Below are positions 7,670-17,120 of a DNA stretch of 64,000 nt, one piece after another; the stretch's first letter is position 1, and the number at the start of each line of letters is the position of its first letter. The notes under the pieces were generated by a model. That model searched no databases and was not told the origin of the DNA. It saw only the letters and a list, made by a program, of their open reading frames with translations. The stretch comes from Veillonella intestinalis. Its GTDB lineage: Bacteria > Bacillota > Negativicutes > Veillonellales > Veillonellaceae. The stretch lies in contig NZ_CALPDB010000001.1 in the NCBI RefSeq assembly GCF_943193155.1, positions 310,001-374,000 of the forward strand. The letters are read 5' to 3'. Position numbers and translations under genes: made by a program.

Positions 7670-8245
7670 ATGACAGATGAAAAGAGTAAAATCATCCTAT
7701 GCACTGGTGGCGCTCGTAGCGGTAAGAGCGAATTTGCGGAACAGTTAGTATTATCATTACCAGGAACGAAGGGATATGTTGCAACGAGTCAAATTTTTGA
7801 CGATGAAATGGAAGATCGGGTAGCTAAGCATAAAGCACGCCGTGGTTTAATATGGCACAATTATGAAATTCCCTATGATCTGCCCGCTTCATGGCCAAAG
7901 GTTTTAGAACAATGCGATGTCATTTTGGTAGACTGTTTAACAATGTATGCTACCAATGCCATGCTCAAATCAGAACCTCACACGCAAGCTGCGTGTAATG
8001 AAATAGCAGAGGCCTTAGTAGGTCAAGTCGAAACAATTCTTTCACAAAGTCGTGAAGCTCAAAAAACAGTTGTATTTGTGACTAATGAATTAGGTTTAGG
8101 CATTGTACCGGAAAATCGATTAGCTCGTTTTTTCCGTGATATAGCAGGCCTACTTAATCAAGCCGTAGCCAAAGCAGCTGATGAGGTGTATTTTACCATT
8201 AGTGGTATTACAACAGAACTTAAATCCAAGGAGGTTCATATATAA
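7670..8245 (+). CDS. cobU: Adenosylcobinamide kinase/adenosylcobinamide-phosphate guanylyltransferase
   Basis: A 191-residue bifunctional enzyme that phosphorylates adenosylcobinamide and then activates it with GTP. The P-loop ILCTGGARSGKSEFAEQL, the guanylylation-site region KHKARRGLIWHNYEIP, the segment VILVDCLTMYATN and the C-terminal FVTNELGLGIVPENRLAR are all family hallmarks. RBS TAGGAG lies about 11 bases before ATG 7670. It overlaps cobQ by one base (TAATG), the first of a chain of coupled cobalamin genes. Confidence 0.94.
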   Translation: MTDEKSKIILCTGGARSGKSEFAEQLVLSLPGTKGYVATSQIFDDEMEDRVAKHKARRGLIWHNYEIPYDLPASWPKVLEQCDVILVDCLTMYATNAMLKSEPHTQAACNEIAEALVGQVETILSQSREAQKTVVFVTNELGLGIVPENRLARFFRDIAGLLNQAVAKAADEVYFTISGITTELKSKEVHI

Positions 8246-9768
8246 TGGCTAAGAAAATCATGTTTCAAGGAACAAGCTCTAATGTTGGTAAAAGTATTTT
8301 GACAACGGCACTGTGCCGTATTTTTTATCGTAGAGGGTTAAAGACAGTTCCTTTTAAAGCGCAAAATATGGCCTTAAATTCTTATGTAACGCGCTGGGGC
8401 GATGAAATCGGTCGTGCTCAGGTAGCACAAGCGGAAGCGGCAGGAATTGACCCTATTGTGCAGATGAACCCAGTGCTATTGAAGCCTACAGGTAATCAAT
8501 CTTCACAAGTAGTATTAATGGGAAAACCTGTAGGGGTTTATAGTGCTAAAGAATATCATACACAATATTCTTTAACGGCCCTTGATAAGGTGAAAGAAAG
8601 TCTCCAATTTTTAGATGAAAATTTTGACATGATTGTCATTGAAGGGGCTGGCAGTCCTGCTGAAGTGAATCTTAAAGCCAATGATATTGTAAATATGCGT
8701 GTAGCTAAGATGACAAATTGTCCAGTTATGCTTATTGCTGATATTGATCGTGGTGGCGCTATTGCCTCTATTGTAGGTACTTTAGAATTATTAGAACCAG
8801 AAGAACGTAACCTTGTAAAAGGGATTGTGATTAACAAATTCCGTGGTGATATTAATTTATTAAAACCTGCTTTAGATTTTATTGAAGAACGAACTGGTCG
8901 TAAAGTAGTAGGGGTTATTCCTGCTATTGAAAACCTTGATATTGATGAAGAAGATTCGGTAGCGCTTGAAAGTAAACATACTACTATTAATCGTGATATT
9001 ACGATTGCTGTTATGCAGACTCCTAAGATTTCTAACTTTACTGATTTTGATGCGTTAGCTTATGAGCCGGATGTAGCAGTTCGCTTTGTAAAACCTGGCG
9101 ATGCCATTGGGGACCCAGATTTAATTATTTTACCAGGGTCAAAAAATACATTGGCTGATTTGAAGTATCTACAGGATCGTGGGTATGATAAAGATATTCA
9201 AGCTTTAGTCGCAAAGGGAACTCCAGTGCTTGGCGTATGTGGTGGCTACCAAATGTTAGGTGAAAAGCTACATGATCCAGATGGTGTTGAAGGAGATATT
9301 CCAGAATTAAACGGCCTAGGTTTATTGCCAACTGAAACAACTATGACTGGTACTAAAATGACACATCAAGTTACATTTAATACAACAAAGTTAGCATTTT
9401 TAGGTATGAATTATAGTGGCGAAGGACTACGCGGCTATGAAATTCATATGGGCGATACGCGAGGTGTTGGTGCTGTAGCTGAGTGCTTTAATATTACTTC
9501 AAGAAGTGAGCAACCAGTAAATGTAATGGATGGGTTTACTAATGAATCAGGCCAAGTTATGGGTACCTATATTCATGGTATTTTAGATAATGATAGTTTG
9601 CGCCGTCATTTAATCAATGCGTTACGCACTAAAAAAGGATTGGCACCACTTGATGAAGTATTCCATTATTTTGAACACAAAGATGCAGCCTATAACCGCT
9701 TAGCGGATATTGTAGAAAAGCATTTAGATATGGATTATATTGATAGTTTATTAGAGGAACAAGCCTAA
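8245..9768 (+). CDS. cobQ: Cobyric acid synthase (glutamine-hydrolysing)
   Basis: A 507-residue enzyme that amidates four carboxylates of adenosylcobyrinic diamide. The N-terminal dethiobiotin-synthetase-like ATPase domain starts MFQGTSSNVGKSILTTALCR. The C-terminal class-I glutamine amidotransferase domain carries the nucleophile in GVCGGYQMLGE and the histidine in TYIHGILDND. Length is normal. AAGGAGGT precedes ATG 8245; the start overlaps the cobU stop and the stop overlaps the next start (TAATGG). Also called cbiP. Confidence 0.96.
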   Translation: MAKKIMFQGTSSNVGKSILTTALCRIFYRRGLKTVPFKAQNMALNSYVTRWGDEIGRAQVAQAEAAGIDPIVQMNPVLLKPTGNQSSQVVLMGKPVGVYSAKEYHTQYSLTALDKVKESLQFLDENFDMIVIEGAGSPAEVNLKANDIVNMRVAKMTNCPVMLIADIDRGGAIASIVGTLELLEPEERNLVKGIVINKFRGDINLLKPALDFIEERTGRKVVGVIPAIENLDIDEEDSVALESKHTTINRDITIAVMQTPKISNFTDFDALAYEPDVAVRFVKPGDAIGDPDLIILPGSKNTLADLKYLQDRGYDKDIQALVAKGTPVLGVCGGYQMLGEKLHDPDGVEGDIPELNGLGLLPTETTMTGTKMTHQVTFNTTKLAFLGMNYSGEGLRGYEIHMGDTRGVGAVAECFNITSRSEQPVNVMDGFTNESGQVMGTYIHGILDNDSLRRHLINALRTKKGLAPLDEVFHYFEHKDAAYNRLADIVEKHLDMDYIDSLLEEQA

Positions 9769-10745
9769 TGGAGTGGTTTGTAAATAATGCCTACTTTTTT
9801 ATTCCTGTGTGGGCCTTTTTATTAGATTGCTTGTTAGGTGATCCTAAAAGTCAATATCACCCAGTTGTATTGATTGGTAAGGTTATATCTTTTTATGAAA
9901 ATTTGTTATATGGTCAAACAGATTCGTCTAGAAAGAAAATAGCATATGGTGCTTTAACTGTATGTTTAACACTTCTTACGGTCACTGGAATTGGTTTTAT
10001 AGTGCTTCTTATTGCTGGTACTATTCATCCATGGATTGCATATATAGTGGAAATTATTATTGTATATATTACAATTAGCCCTCGGTCACTGGCTGAAGCA
10101 GGTCTTGAATTGGCTCGTTTGTTACAGCAAAAAAACTTGCCAGAAGCACGACGCAAAGTGGGCTGGATTGTAGGACGTGACACCTCGGAATTAGATGAAA
10201 GTGAGATTACACGTGCTACTATTGAAACAGTGGCTGAAAATACTGTAGATGGCATTATATCGCCTTTGCTTTTCTTTGCTGTTTTTGGACCATTAGGCGC
10301 TTTATTTTATCGTACAGCCAATACAATGGATTCCATGTTAGGCTATAAAAATGAACGCTATCTTTATTTTGGTAGGGTAGCAGCTCTTTTTGATGATCTT
10401 GTTAACTGGATTCCTGCCCGAATTACGTTATTCCTATATATTGCAACCGCTTATATTTTGCGCCATGACTGGCGTAATGCTTGGCATATAGCGAAACGAG
10501 ATGCGGCTAAACATCCTAGTCCTAATGGTGGCTATGCAGAAGCACCCGTAGCAGGTGCGTTGCATATTCGTTTAGGTGGCTATAACAAGTATGGTGATAC
10601 CATGACATTTCGGGAATATATGGGTAATCCTGATGTGCCTATGAGAGGAATTCATATCCAACAGACTATTGGTATGATGTATGTATGTTCTTTATTAGGG
10701 GTTGTTTTAGCAGCCTTAATTTCTAGAATCTTGGTGATAGTATGA
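9768..10745 (+). CDS. cbiB: Adenosylcobinamide-phosphate synthase
   Basis: A 325-residue integral membrane enzyme that attaches (R)-1-aminopropan-2-ol phosphate to adenosylcobyric acid. Typical parts are LLDCLLGDPKSQYHPVVLIG at the N-terminus, VGRDTSELDESEITRATIET near residue 145, AENTVDGIISPLLF and NTMDSMLGYKNERY. Four to five hydrophobic segments are visible. Its substrate arm would come from pduX and cobD downstream. Overlaps cobS by ATGA. Also called cobD in other naming schemes. Confidence 0.95.
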   Translation: MEWFVNNAYFFIPVWAFLLDCLLGDPKSQYHPVVLIGKVISFYENLLYGQTDSSRKKIAYGALTVCLTLLTVTGIGFIVLLIAGTIHPWIAYIVEIIIVYITISPRSLAEAGLELARLLQQKNLPEARRKVGWIVGRDTSELDESEITRATIETVAENTVDGIISPLLFFAVFGPLGALFYRTANTMDSMLGYKNERYLYFGRVAALFDDLVNWIPARITLFLYIATAYILRHDWRNAWHIAKRDAAKHPSPNGGYAEAPVAGALHIRLGGYNKYGDTMTFREYMGNPDVPMRGIHIQQTIGMMYVCSLLGVVLAALISRILVIV

Positions 10746-11488
10746 AGTCATTTTTTATTGGCTTACAATTTTTGACTCGCCTTAAAATTGTGAATCAGAC
10801 AGAATGGGATATTCATGATTTTGGCAAAAGTGTAATTTCTTTTCCTTTAGTAGGTTTGGTTATTGGGGCCTTTATGGCAGTATTATATTGGCTATTAGCT
10901 GATGTATTACCTATTCAATTACTTGCTTTATTATTGGTTATTTTTGAATTTTTATTTACTGGTGGCCTCCATGCTGATGGATTTATGGACACTTGTGATG
11001 GCTTATTTTCTGGTCGCGATCGAGAACGTAAGCTAGAAATTATGAAAGACAGTAGAGTAGGTTCTAATGGCGTAGTAGGCTTTGTATTCCTTACTTTGTT
11101 AAAATGGCAATTATTAGCCCATGTAAGTCCACAATTTTTATGCGCCTTGTTACTGTTCTTACCTATTATTAGCCGATATACATTGGTGTTAAGTATACGT
11201 TTATTCCCATATGCAAGACCTGAAGGGATGGGGAAGGCCTTTGCCGTTTATTCACCAAAGAGTACTCTTTGGTGGTCTACTTTATTTGTACTTTTACCAG
11301 CTCTTTATTTTCATTGGGAGTATGCTACTTTTTTAGGAATTGGTATTATTCTTAATATAATATTAAATACTTATATTTCTAAACATTTAGGCGGTGTGAC
11401 TGGTGATACTTACGGGTTCGTTATTGAAACTACGGAAGTATTATTAGTTTTAGCTGCTATTGCAATGGGATTCGGGTTTTTACAATAA
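10742..11488 (+). CDS. cobS: Adenosylcobinamide-GDP ribazoletransferase (cobalamin synthase)
   Basis: A 248-residue multi-pass membrane enzyme joining adenosylcobinamide-GDP and alpha-ribazole in the last assembly steps. FIGLQFLTRLKI near the start and the acidic active-site signature GGLHADGFMDTCDGLFSGR (about residues 75-95) with KDSRVGSNGVVG are diagnostic; a late GGVTGDTYG motif is also present. Overlaps cbiB by 4 bases. Followed by a roughly 80-bp gap before pduX. Confidence 0.95.
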   Translation: MKSFFIGLQFLTRLKIVNQTEWDIHDFGKSVISFPLVGLVIGAFMAVLYWLLADVLPIQLLALLLVIFEFLFTGGLHADGFMDTCDGLFSGRDRERKLEIMKDSRVGSNGVVGFVFLTLLKWQLLAHVSPQFLCALLLFLPIISRYTLVLSIRLFPYARPEGMGKAFAVYSPKSTLWWSTLFVLLPALYFHWEYATFLGIGIILNIILNTYISKHLGGVTGDTYGFVIETTEVLLVLAAIAMGFGFLQ

Positions 11489-11567
11489 AAACAGTTTACA
11501 AGAGTTTTACTGATTATTTACTGTGTGATTTTATATTTTTTTGTATATTAGTATGGAGGAACGACAG

Positions 11568-12476
11568 GTGTCATATTATGTGCGAGCACCAGGGACGTGC
11601 GGTGAATTTTTGCAAGGTTCCATTGATGGTCAACCATTTTTGGTTACCTGTCCAATCAATCGCTATTCGTATGCTCTTAGTGAGGTCAAACAACCATTAC
11701 GGCCTTATTTTTGTTCATTGCAACCAAAGGCTGCCTTAGCGGCGCAACAAGTAAAACGGTTATTGATGAATGAACGTCCTTTTGATTCCGTAATGTGGAG
11801 CCAAGAAACGCCAGGGCCTACAGTCTATGTACGATCAGATATTGTTCAGGGGAAAGGCATGGCTTCGAGTAGTGCTGATATTAGTGTAGCTGCTATGGCT
11901 ACTGCATTAGCTCATGGGCGACCTTTGACTTTGGAAGAGTTAAAAGATATTTGTCTTAGTATCGAACCGAGTGATGCATCCTTTTATCCTGGTGTTGTTC
12001 AATTTGATTATATATCTGGTGTTATTACAGAGCCATTGGGGCAGTGTCCGCCTATGAAAATCATGATTTTTGATGAAGGTGGCGAAATTGATACGGTAGC
12101 TTTTAATGCTCAAGTTGGTTTGCATGATTTGATTGCTGAAAAAGAGCCTTATATTTTAGAATCATTGGCTTTATTTAAAGAGGGCTTAGCACAGCATAAC
12201 GTGTCGCTTATTGGTCAAGCTGCTACCTTAAGTGCCTTTGCTAATCAGCGTATTCTATATAAGCCTTTGCTCTATGAATTTCATGAAATAGGAAATCATT
12301 TTAATAGCGTTGGGACTATTATTGCCCATAGTGGTACTATAATGGGATTACTTTTTCCGTCAGATGGTTCACCGTTAGCTGATTGTCGAGCGGCAGTGCA
12401 GCAAGCGTTACCAACATTACATTATTTAGATACGGTTGAGACAACGAATGAAGGTATTACGTTTATGAAACGCTAG
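11568..12476 (+). CDS. pduX: L-threonine kinase, PduX-like GHMP kinase
   Basis: A 302-residue GHMP kinase. The opening VRAPGTCGEFLQGSIDG followed by FLVTCPINRYSYA is characteristic of PduX, which makes L-threonine O-3-phosphate for the cobalamin aminopropanol arm. The ATP loop appears as QGKGMASSSADISVAAMA. I chose GTG 11568 because GGAGG at 11555-11559 is eight bases upstream and the translation then begins as in the family. Its product is the substrate of the adjacent cobD, so function and context agree. Confidence 0.88.
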   Translation: MSYYVRAPGTCGEFLQGSIDGQPFLVTCPINRYSYALSEVKQPLRPYFCSLQPKAALAAQQVKRLLMNERPFDSVMWSQETPGPTVYVRSDIVQGKGMASSSADISVAAMATALAHGRPLTLEELKDICLSIEPSDASFYPGVVQFDYISGVITEPLGQCPPMKIMIFDEGGEIDTVAFNAQVGLHDLIAEKEPYILESLALFKEGLAQHNVSLIGQAATLSAFANQRILYKPLLYEFHEIGNHFNSVGTIIAHSGTIMGLLFPSDGSPLADCRAAVQQALPTLHYLDTVETTNEGITFMKR

Positions 12477-12490
12477 GGAGGTGCTAACTT

Positions 12491-13627
12491 ATGAAAAATA
12501 TACATGGTGGTAATATTTATAAAATAGCTGCAGCCCATGGCGTTAATCCCCAAGATATTGTTGATTTTAGTGCCAATATTAATCCGCAAGGATTAAGTCC
12601 TAAGGGAAAAGAAGCTCTTTTAGGGCATGTGGAGGAAGTTATTCACTATCCAGATCCTAATAATGAGGCTTTATTAGAGGTAGCTGCCAAATTATTAGCC
12701 GTGCCAAAAGATAATATTTTATTTGGTAATGGGGCCGCTCAGTTGCTATATGCTTTAATGGAGTTACAGAGAATCGCGCAAGTATTGGTTCCAGCTCCTG
12801 GTTTTTCAGAATATGCGTTAGCTGCTATGGCCCAGAATATTAAAGTTCAATCGTATTCATTACGATTGGAAGAGTCACCTACCTATCATTTTGAGGTTCC
12901 TTACGATGTATTGCGTGAATATTTAGTGGCAGCAAAAGAAAATAATACTCAAACACTGCTTTGTTTGGGTAATCCTAATAATCCAGATGGTAGTTTACAG
13001 ATGGTTAGTGAAGTAATTGAGTTAGCTAAATTAGCTGAAGAATCCGGTAGTTTATTACTGGTGGATGAATCATTTATTGAATTTACCAATGAAAGTCATA
13101 GTTTGCGGCCTTATATTGAAGAAAATCCCAATATCCTAGTTCTTCATTCATTTACAAAGTTTTATGCCATTCCTGGTTTACGTTTAGGTGCTTTGTTAGG
13201 ACAGCCTCAAATTTTAAACGCTATAAAACAATTTATTCCTGCTTGGTCAGTGAACCATTTAGCGGCACAGTATGGTATAGGGGCTCTTCAAGACGAAGTA
13301 TATCGTCAGAAAAGTCGCGCTGTAGTGGCAAGAGAAAAGGAATGGCTTTATGGCGCTATAAAAGCCTTTCACTTTTTAACCGTTTTACCACCAAGTGTTA
13401 ATTTTATGCTATTGCATTGGCAACCAGAGTCTCCAAGTTTGCAGGACTTTATGGAATTTTTAGAGACAAAAAATCTATTAATTCGTAGTTGTGAGGCCTA
13501 TGAAGGTTTGGGAACTGGTTGGTTTCGTATAGCAGTTAAAGATAGAGCTAATAATGAATTATTAATCTCATATGTAAAGGAGTTCGCCCATGCACACAAT
13601 TTATTTAGTACGTCACGGTCAAACTGA
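12491..13627 (+). CDS. cobD: Threonine-phosphate decarboxylase
   Basis: A 378-residue fold-type-I PLP enzyme that decarboxylates threonine phosphate to aminopropanol phosphate. It begins IHGGNIYKIAAAHG, a CobD hallmark. It shows DFSANINPQG, the GNPNNPDG segment, and the PLP lysine in HSFTKFYAIPGLRLG near residue 220. Histidinol-phosphate aminotransferase (HisC) is the nearest alternative; context with pduX and cbiB decides. RBS GGGAGGTG upstream. Its last 38 bp overlap the next gene. Confidence 0.92.
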   Translation: MKNIHGGNIYKIAAAHGVNPQDIVDFSANINPQGLSPKGKEALLGHVEEVIHYPDPNNEALLEVAAKLLAVPKDNILFGNGAAQLLYALMELQRIAQVLVPAPGFSEYALAAMAQNIKVQSYSLRLEESPTYHFEVPYDVLREYLVAAKENNTQTLLCLGNPNNPDGSLQMVSEVIELAKLAEESGSLLLVDESFIEFTNESHSLRPYIEENPNILVLHSFTKFYAIPGLRLGALLGQPQILNAIKQFIPAWSVNHLAAQYGIGALQDEVYRQKSRAVVAREKEWLYGAIKAFHFLTVLPPSVNFMLLHWQPESPSLQDFMEFLETKNLLIRSCEAYEGLGTGWFRIAVKDRANNELLISYVKEFAHAHNLFSTSRSN

Positions 13628-14225
13628 ATGGAATAGTACAGGTTTTTATCAAGGTTATACTAATGTTCCTTTAAATGAAACTGGTATTGCTCAGGCAGAA
13701 GCGGTTGCCAAAGAATTAGCCTCTGTTCATTTTGATACGATTATTGCCAGTGACTTAGATCGAGCTCGCATTACGGCTGAGACAATTTTAGGGGAGCGCC
13801 AAATCCCATTCCGTACCGATGAGCGCTTACGAGAAATTAATTTTGGCGATTGGGAAGGTTTAACGTATGATCAAATTGAAGCTAAATGGCCACAAGCTGT
13901 TTACACAATGTATCGTAGCCCTGATAAAGTGAAAATCTCTAATGGTGAATCGTTTCAAGATGTGCAACTTCGAGCTTGGGAAGCTTTACGGGAAGAAATG
14001 AGTCAAGTAGGTGAAGATAAAACGATTCTAGTTGTTGCTCATGGCGGTACTAATCGTACACTGATTTGTAAAATGTTAAATTTACCACTTCATTTTGCTT
14101 GGAATTTTAGTCAAGGGAACACATCGATTAGTCGTATAGAATTCTATGGCTTAACAGAAGATGATCATAACACATTAAGTTTATTAAACTATACGAAACA
14201 TTTAGAAAGTTTAACTATAAAGTAG
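13590..14225 (+). CDS. cobC: Histidine-phosphatase-family protein, probable alpha-ribazole phosphatase
   Basis: A 211-residue member of the phosphoglycerate-mutase/histidine-phosphatase superfamily. The phosphohistidine motif YLVRHGQTEWN starts the protein, DRARITAETI follows, and the second catalytic histidine is in VVAHGGTNRTLI. The position directly after cobD supports alpha-ribazole-5'-phosphate phosphatase, but sequence alone does not separate it from other phosphatases of the family. AAAGGAG lies seven bases before ATG 13590, inside the cobD coding end. Confidence 0.75.
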   Translation: MHTIYLVRHGQTEWNSTGFYQGYTNVPLNETGIAQAEAVAKELASVHFDTIIASDLDRARITAETILGERQIPFRTDERLREINFGDWEGLTYDQIEAKWPQAVYTMYRSPDKVKISNGESFQDVQLRAWEALREEMSQVGEDKTILVVAHGGTNRTLICKMLNLPLHFAWNFSQGNTSISRIEFYGLTEDDHNTLSLLNYTKHLESLTIK

Positions 14226-14236
14226 TAGGTTGAAGC

Positions 14237-14935
14237 ATGCGTTTACGTTTAGATAAATTTCTTGTTAATAAAGCGTTGGGTAGTCGTAAAGAAGTTCATG
14301 GCTTAATTAAGCAAGGTTTAGTTACTGTTGATGGAATAGTTGCTACTAAAAAAGACCAAGCCATTAATATTCCAGAACAGGTTATTGCTGTAAATGGTGA
14401 AGTTATCGATAGTCGTCAGAATTATTATGTCAAGCTCAATAAACCAGCTGGCTATGTATGTGCCGTAGAAGATGCACGTCATCCCACAGTAATGGAACTA
14501 TTGCCACCTGAATTTTTAACCATGGGTGTTGTTCCAGTGGGACGATTAGATAAGGATACAGAAGGCTTATTATTGTTATCTAATGATGGTGTGTGGGCTC
14601 ATCGTATTATAAATGGTAAAAAACATATTTCTAAATTGTATTATATTGAATATGCCGGTGAACTCACTGACACTGGTTTGGCACGTATACAAGAAGGTAT
14701 TGTTCTAGGCGATGGCACAGTATGTAAACCAGCTATTCTCGAGGTATTAGAGCCAGGTAAAGCTCAAATCAGTATTGAAGAAGGTAAATATCATCAAGTA
14801 AAACGGATGATAGGGGCTGCTGGTGGTGAGGTTACTTATTTACGGCGTCTATCAGTAGGTCATTTAACTTTAGCTGGAATTGAAAATTTAGGTGATTTTG
14901 CATATCTTGATGAGGAAGACGTGGAAAAACTATAG
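14237..14935 (+). CDS. rsuA: RsuA-family 16S rRNA pseudouridine synthase
   Basis: A 232-residue RsuA/RluB-family enzyme. The N-terminal S4 RNA-binding domain (RLDKFLVNKALGSRKEVHGL) is followed by the catalytic motif GRLDKDTEGLLLLSNDG with the essential Asp. Length and lack of extra domains suit RsuA (pseudouridine 516 in 16S rRNA); the 23S-specific RluB/E/F enzymes cannot be fully excluded. It follows cobC by 11 bp. Confidence 0.85.
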   Translation: MRLRLDKFLVNKALGSRKEVHGLIKQGLVTVDGIVATKKDQAINIPEQVIAVNGEVIDSRQNYYVKLNKPAGYVCAVEDARHPTVMELLPPEFLTMGVVPVGRLDKDTEGLLLLSNDGVWAHRIINGKKHISKLYYIEYAGELTDTGLARIQEGIVLGDGTVCKPAILEVLEPGKAQISIEEGKYHQVKRMIGAAGGEVTYLRRLSVGHLTLAGIENLGDFAYLDEEDVEKL

Positions 14936-14995
14936 TCAAAATACGTAATTTATGGTATCATGAAATGAAAAAATTTATAGCAAGGGAGTCTTATC

Positions 14996-16066
14996 ATGAA
15001 TGGCTTATTACGCCTACAGGATTATTTGACTGCGCACCAGTATGATGGCATACTCTTGCTTAGCCAGACCAATCTTAGGTATTTTGCTGGTTTTACAGGT
15101 ACTACGGCAGTAGGCTTTGTAACACCTAAACAAGCGTATATAATTACAGATAGTCGCTATACAGAACAGGCACAGCAACAATGCGAAGGCTATGAAGTAA
15201 TTCAGTATACTTCGTCAGTATGGGACAGTATTACAACAATATGCAAGGAGCAACAAATTTCCTTAGCTGTATGTGCTTTTGAAGGGAACTATGTGCCAGT
15301 AGATACATACCAAACCTTTTCAGAAGTGCTTACTGATAGTCAGTTTGCGTCAGTGAATTTAACTTCATTACGGGCCGTGAAACGACCGGATGAGTTGGCT
15401 TTAATGCGCAAGGCGGCTCAGATTGCTGATGAAGCTTTTGCTGCTATGCTACCTCAATTAAAAGTAGGTATGACTGAACAAGAAGTGCGTGTTATTTTAG
15501 AAATTGAAATGATGCGTCGTGGTTCTGAAGAACCATCTTTTGAAACCATTGTAGCCTCAGGACATCGCTCTAGCATGCCGCATGGTGTTGCGTCTAATAA
15601 AGTGATTGAAAGGGGCGACTTTGTTACCTTTGATTTTGGGGCCGTTTATAAAGGGTATCATTCAGATATGACTCGTACGATTGTTATGGGTGAGGCTTCA
15701 GAAATACAACGTAATTTATACGACGTAGTTCTTACGGCCCAACTACTGGGATTAGCGGCTGTTAAAGCTGGTGTGACTGGTAAGGTTGTAGATGCTGCTT
15801 GTCGTGATAGTATTTATAAGGCTGGCTATGAAGGCTATTTTAATCATGGCACAGGTCATGGTGTTGGTCTTGATATTCATGAAGAGCCAGTGGCCTCACC
15901 AAAATCTAATACAGTATTAGAATCTAATATGATTGTTACTGTAGAGCCAGGGGTATATTTGCCTGGTGAAATGGGTCTTCGCATTGAAGACAGTGTTATT
16001 GTTACTGACGAGGGTTATGAACTATTGACTCATACCTCGAAAGAATTAATAGAAGTAAAAGGTTAA
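14996..16066 (+). CDS. M24 aminopeptidase P/Xaa-Pro dipeptidase
   Basis: A 356-residue two-domain metallopeptidase, creatinase-like N-terminal domain then pita-bread catalytic domain. Metal ligands appear in the usual order: FDFGAVYKGYHSDMTRT (two Asp), NHGTGHGVGLDIHEEP (His), TVEPGVYLPG (Glu) and RIEDSVIV (Glu). It cleaves peptides with proline at the second position. Location immediately before efp is the standard Firmicute pairing. RBS AAGGGAG before ATG 14996. Confidence 0.92.
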   Translation: MNGLLRLQDYLTAHQYDGILLLSQTNLRYFAGFTGTTAVGFVTPKQAYIITDSRYTEQAQQQCEGYEVIQYTSSVWDSITTICKEQQISLAVCAFEGNYVPVDTYQTFSEVLTDSQFASVNLTSLRAVKRPDELALMRKAAQIADEAFAAMLPQLKVGMTEQEVRVILEIEMMRRGSEEPSFETIVASGHRSSMPHGVASNKVIERGDFVTFDFGAVYKGYHSDMTRTIVMGEASEIQRNLYDVVLTAQLLGLAAVKAGVTGKVVDAACRDSIYKAGYEGYFNHGTGHGVGLDIHEEPVASPKSNTVLESNMIVTVEPGVYLPGEMGLRIEDSVIVTDEGYELLTHTSKELIEVKG

Positions 16067-16080
16067 ACGGAGGGATTTAA

Positions 16081-16638
16081 ATGATTTCTAGTAATGATTT
16101 TCGTCCGGGCGTAACAGTTGAGCTCGATGGCAACGTGTGGCAAGTAGTTGACTTCCAACACGTAAAACCAGGGAAAGGGGCTGCTTTCGTTCGTTGTAAA
16201 TTGAAAAATTTGCAAACTGGCGCTGTAGTTGAACGTACATTCAATGCTGGTGAAAAAGTACCTAAAGCTCATGTAGACCGTCGTCGTATGCAATATTTAT
16301 ACGAAGCTGATGGTGCCTATACCTTCATGGATAGCGAAACATATGATCAAGTTGAACTAACTCTTGAACAATTAGGTGAAGCTAAGAATTTCTTACTTGA
16401 AAATATGGAAGTAAGCATTATGTTCTTCCAAGGTATTGTAATTGGTCTTGATTTGCCAGTAGCCGTAGAACTTCGTGTAGTTGAAACTGATCCTGGTATC
16501 CGTGGTGATACTGCCACTGGTGGTAACAAACCAGCTACGCTTGAAACTGGCTATGTAGTTAAAGTACCGATGTTCATCGAAGTTGACGATGTGCTTCGCG
16601 TTGATACTCGCACTGGTCAGTACATTGAACGTGCGTAA
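16081..16638 (+). CDS. efp: Elongation factor P
   Basis: A 185-residue factor that relieves ribosome stalling on polyproline. Three beta-barrel domains are present: [18 protein letters not shown], the domain II part with [11 protein letters not shown], and the C-terminal [20 protein letters not shown] signature. The tip loop reads [10 protein letters not shown] with lysine at residue 32. CGGAGGG before ATG 16081. Ends at a strong terminator. Confidence 0.97.
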   Translation: MISSNDFRPGVTVELDGNVWQVVDFQHVKPGKGAAFVRCKLKNLQTGAVVERTFNAGEKVPKAHVDRRRMQYLYEADGAYTFMDSETYDQVELTLEQLGEAKNFLLENMEVSIMFFQGIVIGLDLPVAVELRVVETDPGIRGDTATGGNKPATLETGYVVKVPMFIEVDDVLRVDTRTGQYIERA

Positions 16639-16652
16639 TTTCATTTAAATTT

Positions 16653-16697
16653 AAAAGCATTTGTCTTTAACGCACTATGTGAGAGGCAAATGCTTTT
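16653..16697. terminator. Intrinsic terminator after efp
   Basis: AAAAGCATTTG (16653-16663) pairs with CAAATGCTTTT (16687-16697) around a 23-nt loop; it ends the peptidase-efp transcript. Confidence 0.8.
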
Positions 16698-16724
16698 ATG
16701 CTATGACAGAAAGGCTGGCGTACT

Positions 16725-17120
16725 ATGAGTGAAGAGACTACATTCTTTGAAGGAAAAACCAAAATTAGTGACACTGTGTATGGTACTATTGCTCTATTAA
16801 AGGCATTAGAGATTAAAGGAGTTGCCTCTATGAGTACGACTGCTGGTGATGATTTTGCCAATTTTATTGGTATGAAAAGCCAGTGGGAAGGAGTTAAATT
16901 ACAACATGTATCCGATACGTCAATTTCGCTAGATTTATATTTAGTAGCTCGGTATGGATATCGTATTCCTGATGTGGCCTTACGCGTTCAAGAAAATGTA
17001 AAGACTGGAATTGAAACGTTAACGGGAACTACCGTAGAGGGTGTTAATATTTTTATTCAAGATATTGCGTTTGATAGTGCCTTAGGCACAACTACTACTG
17101 ATGGAAGGAGTGATACTTAG
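16725..17120 (+). CDS. Asp23/Gls24-family protein (first copy)
   Basis: A 131-residue Asp23/Gls24 (DUF322) protein, envelope-stress-associated in Gram-positives. The pattern is typical: ISDTVYGTIALLKALEIKGV, a mid-protein VSDTSISLDLYLVARYG, and IPDVALRVQENVKTGIETLTG followed by VEGVNIFIQDIAFD. No signal peptide or membrane segment. A second, more divergent copy follows with a one-base overlap, so the two may act as a pair. Gene location just before nusB is common in Firmicutes. Confidence 0.85.
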   Translation: MSEETTFFEGKTKISDTVYGTIALLKALEIKGVASMSTTAGDDFANFIGMKSQWEGVKLQHVSDTSISLDLYLVARYGYRIPDVALRVQENVKTGIETLTGTTVEGVNIFIQDIAFDSALGTTTTDGRSDT

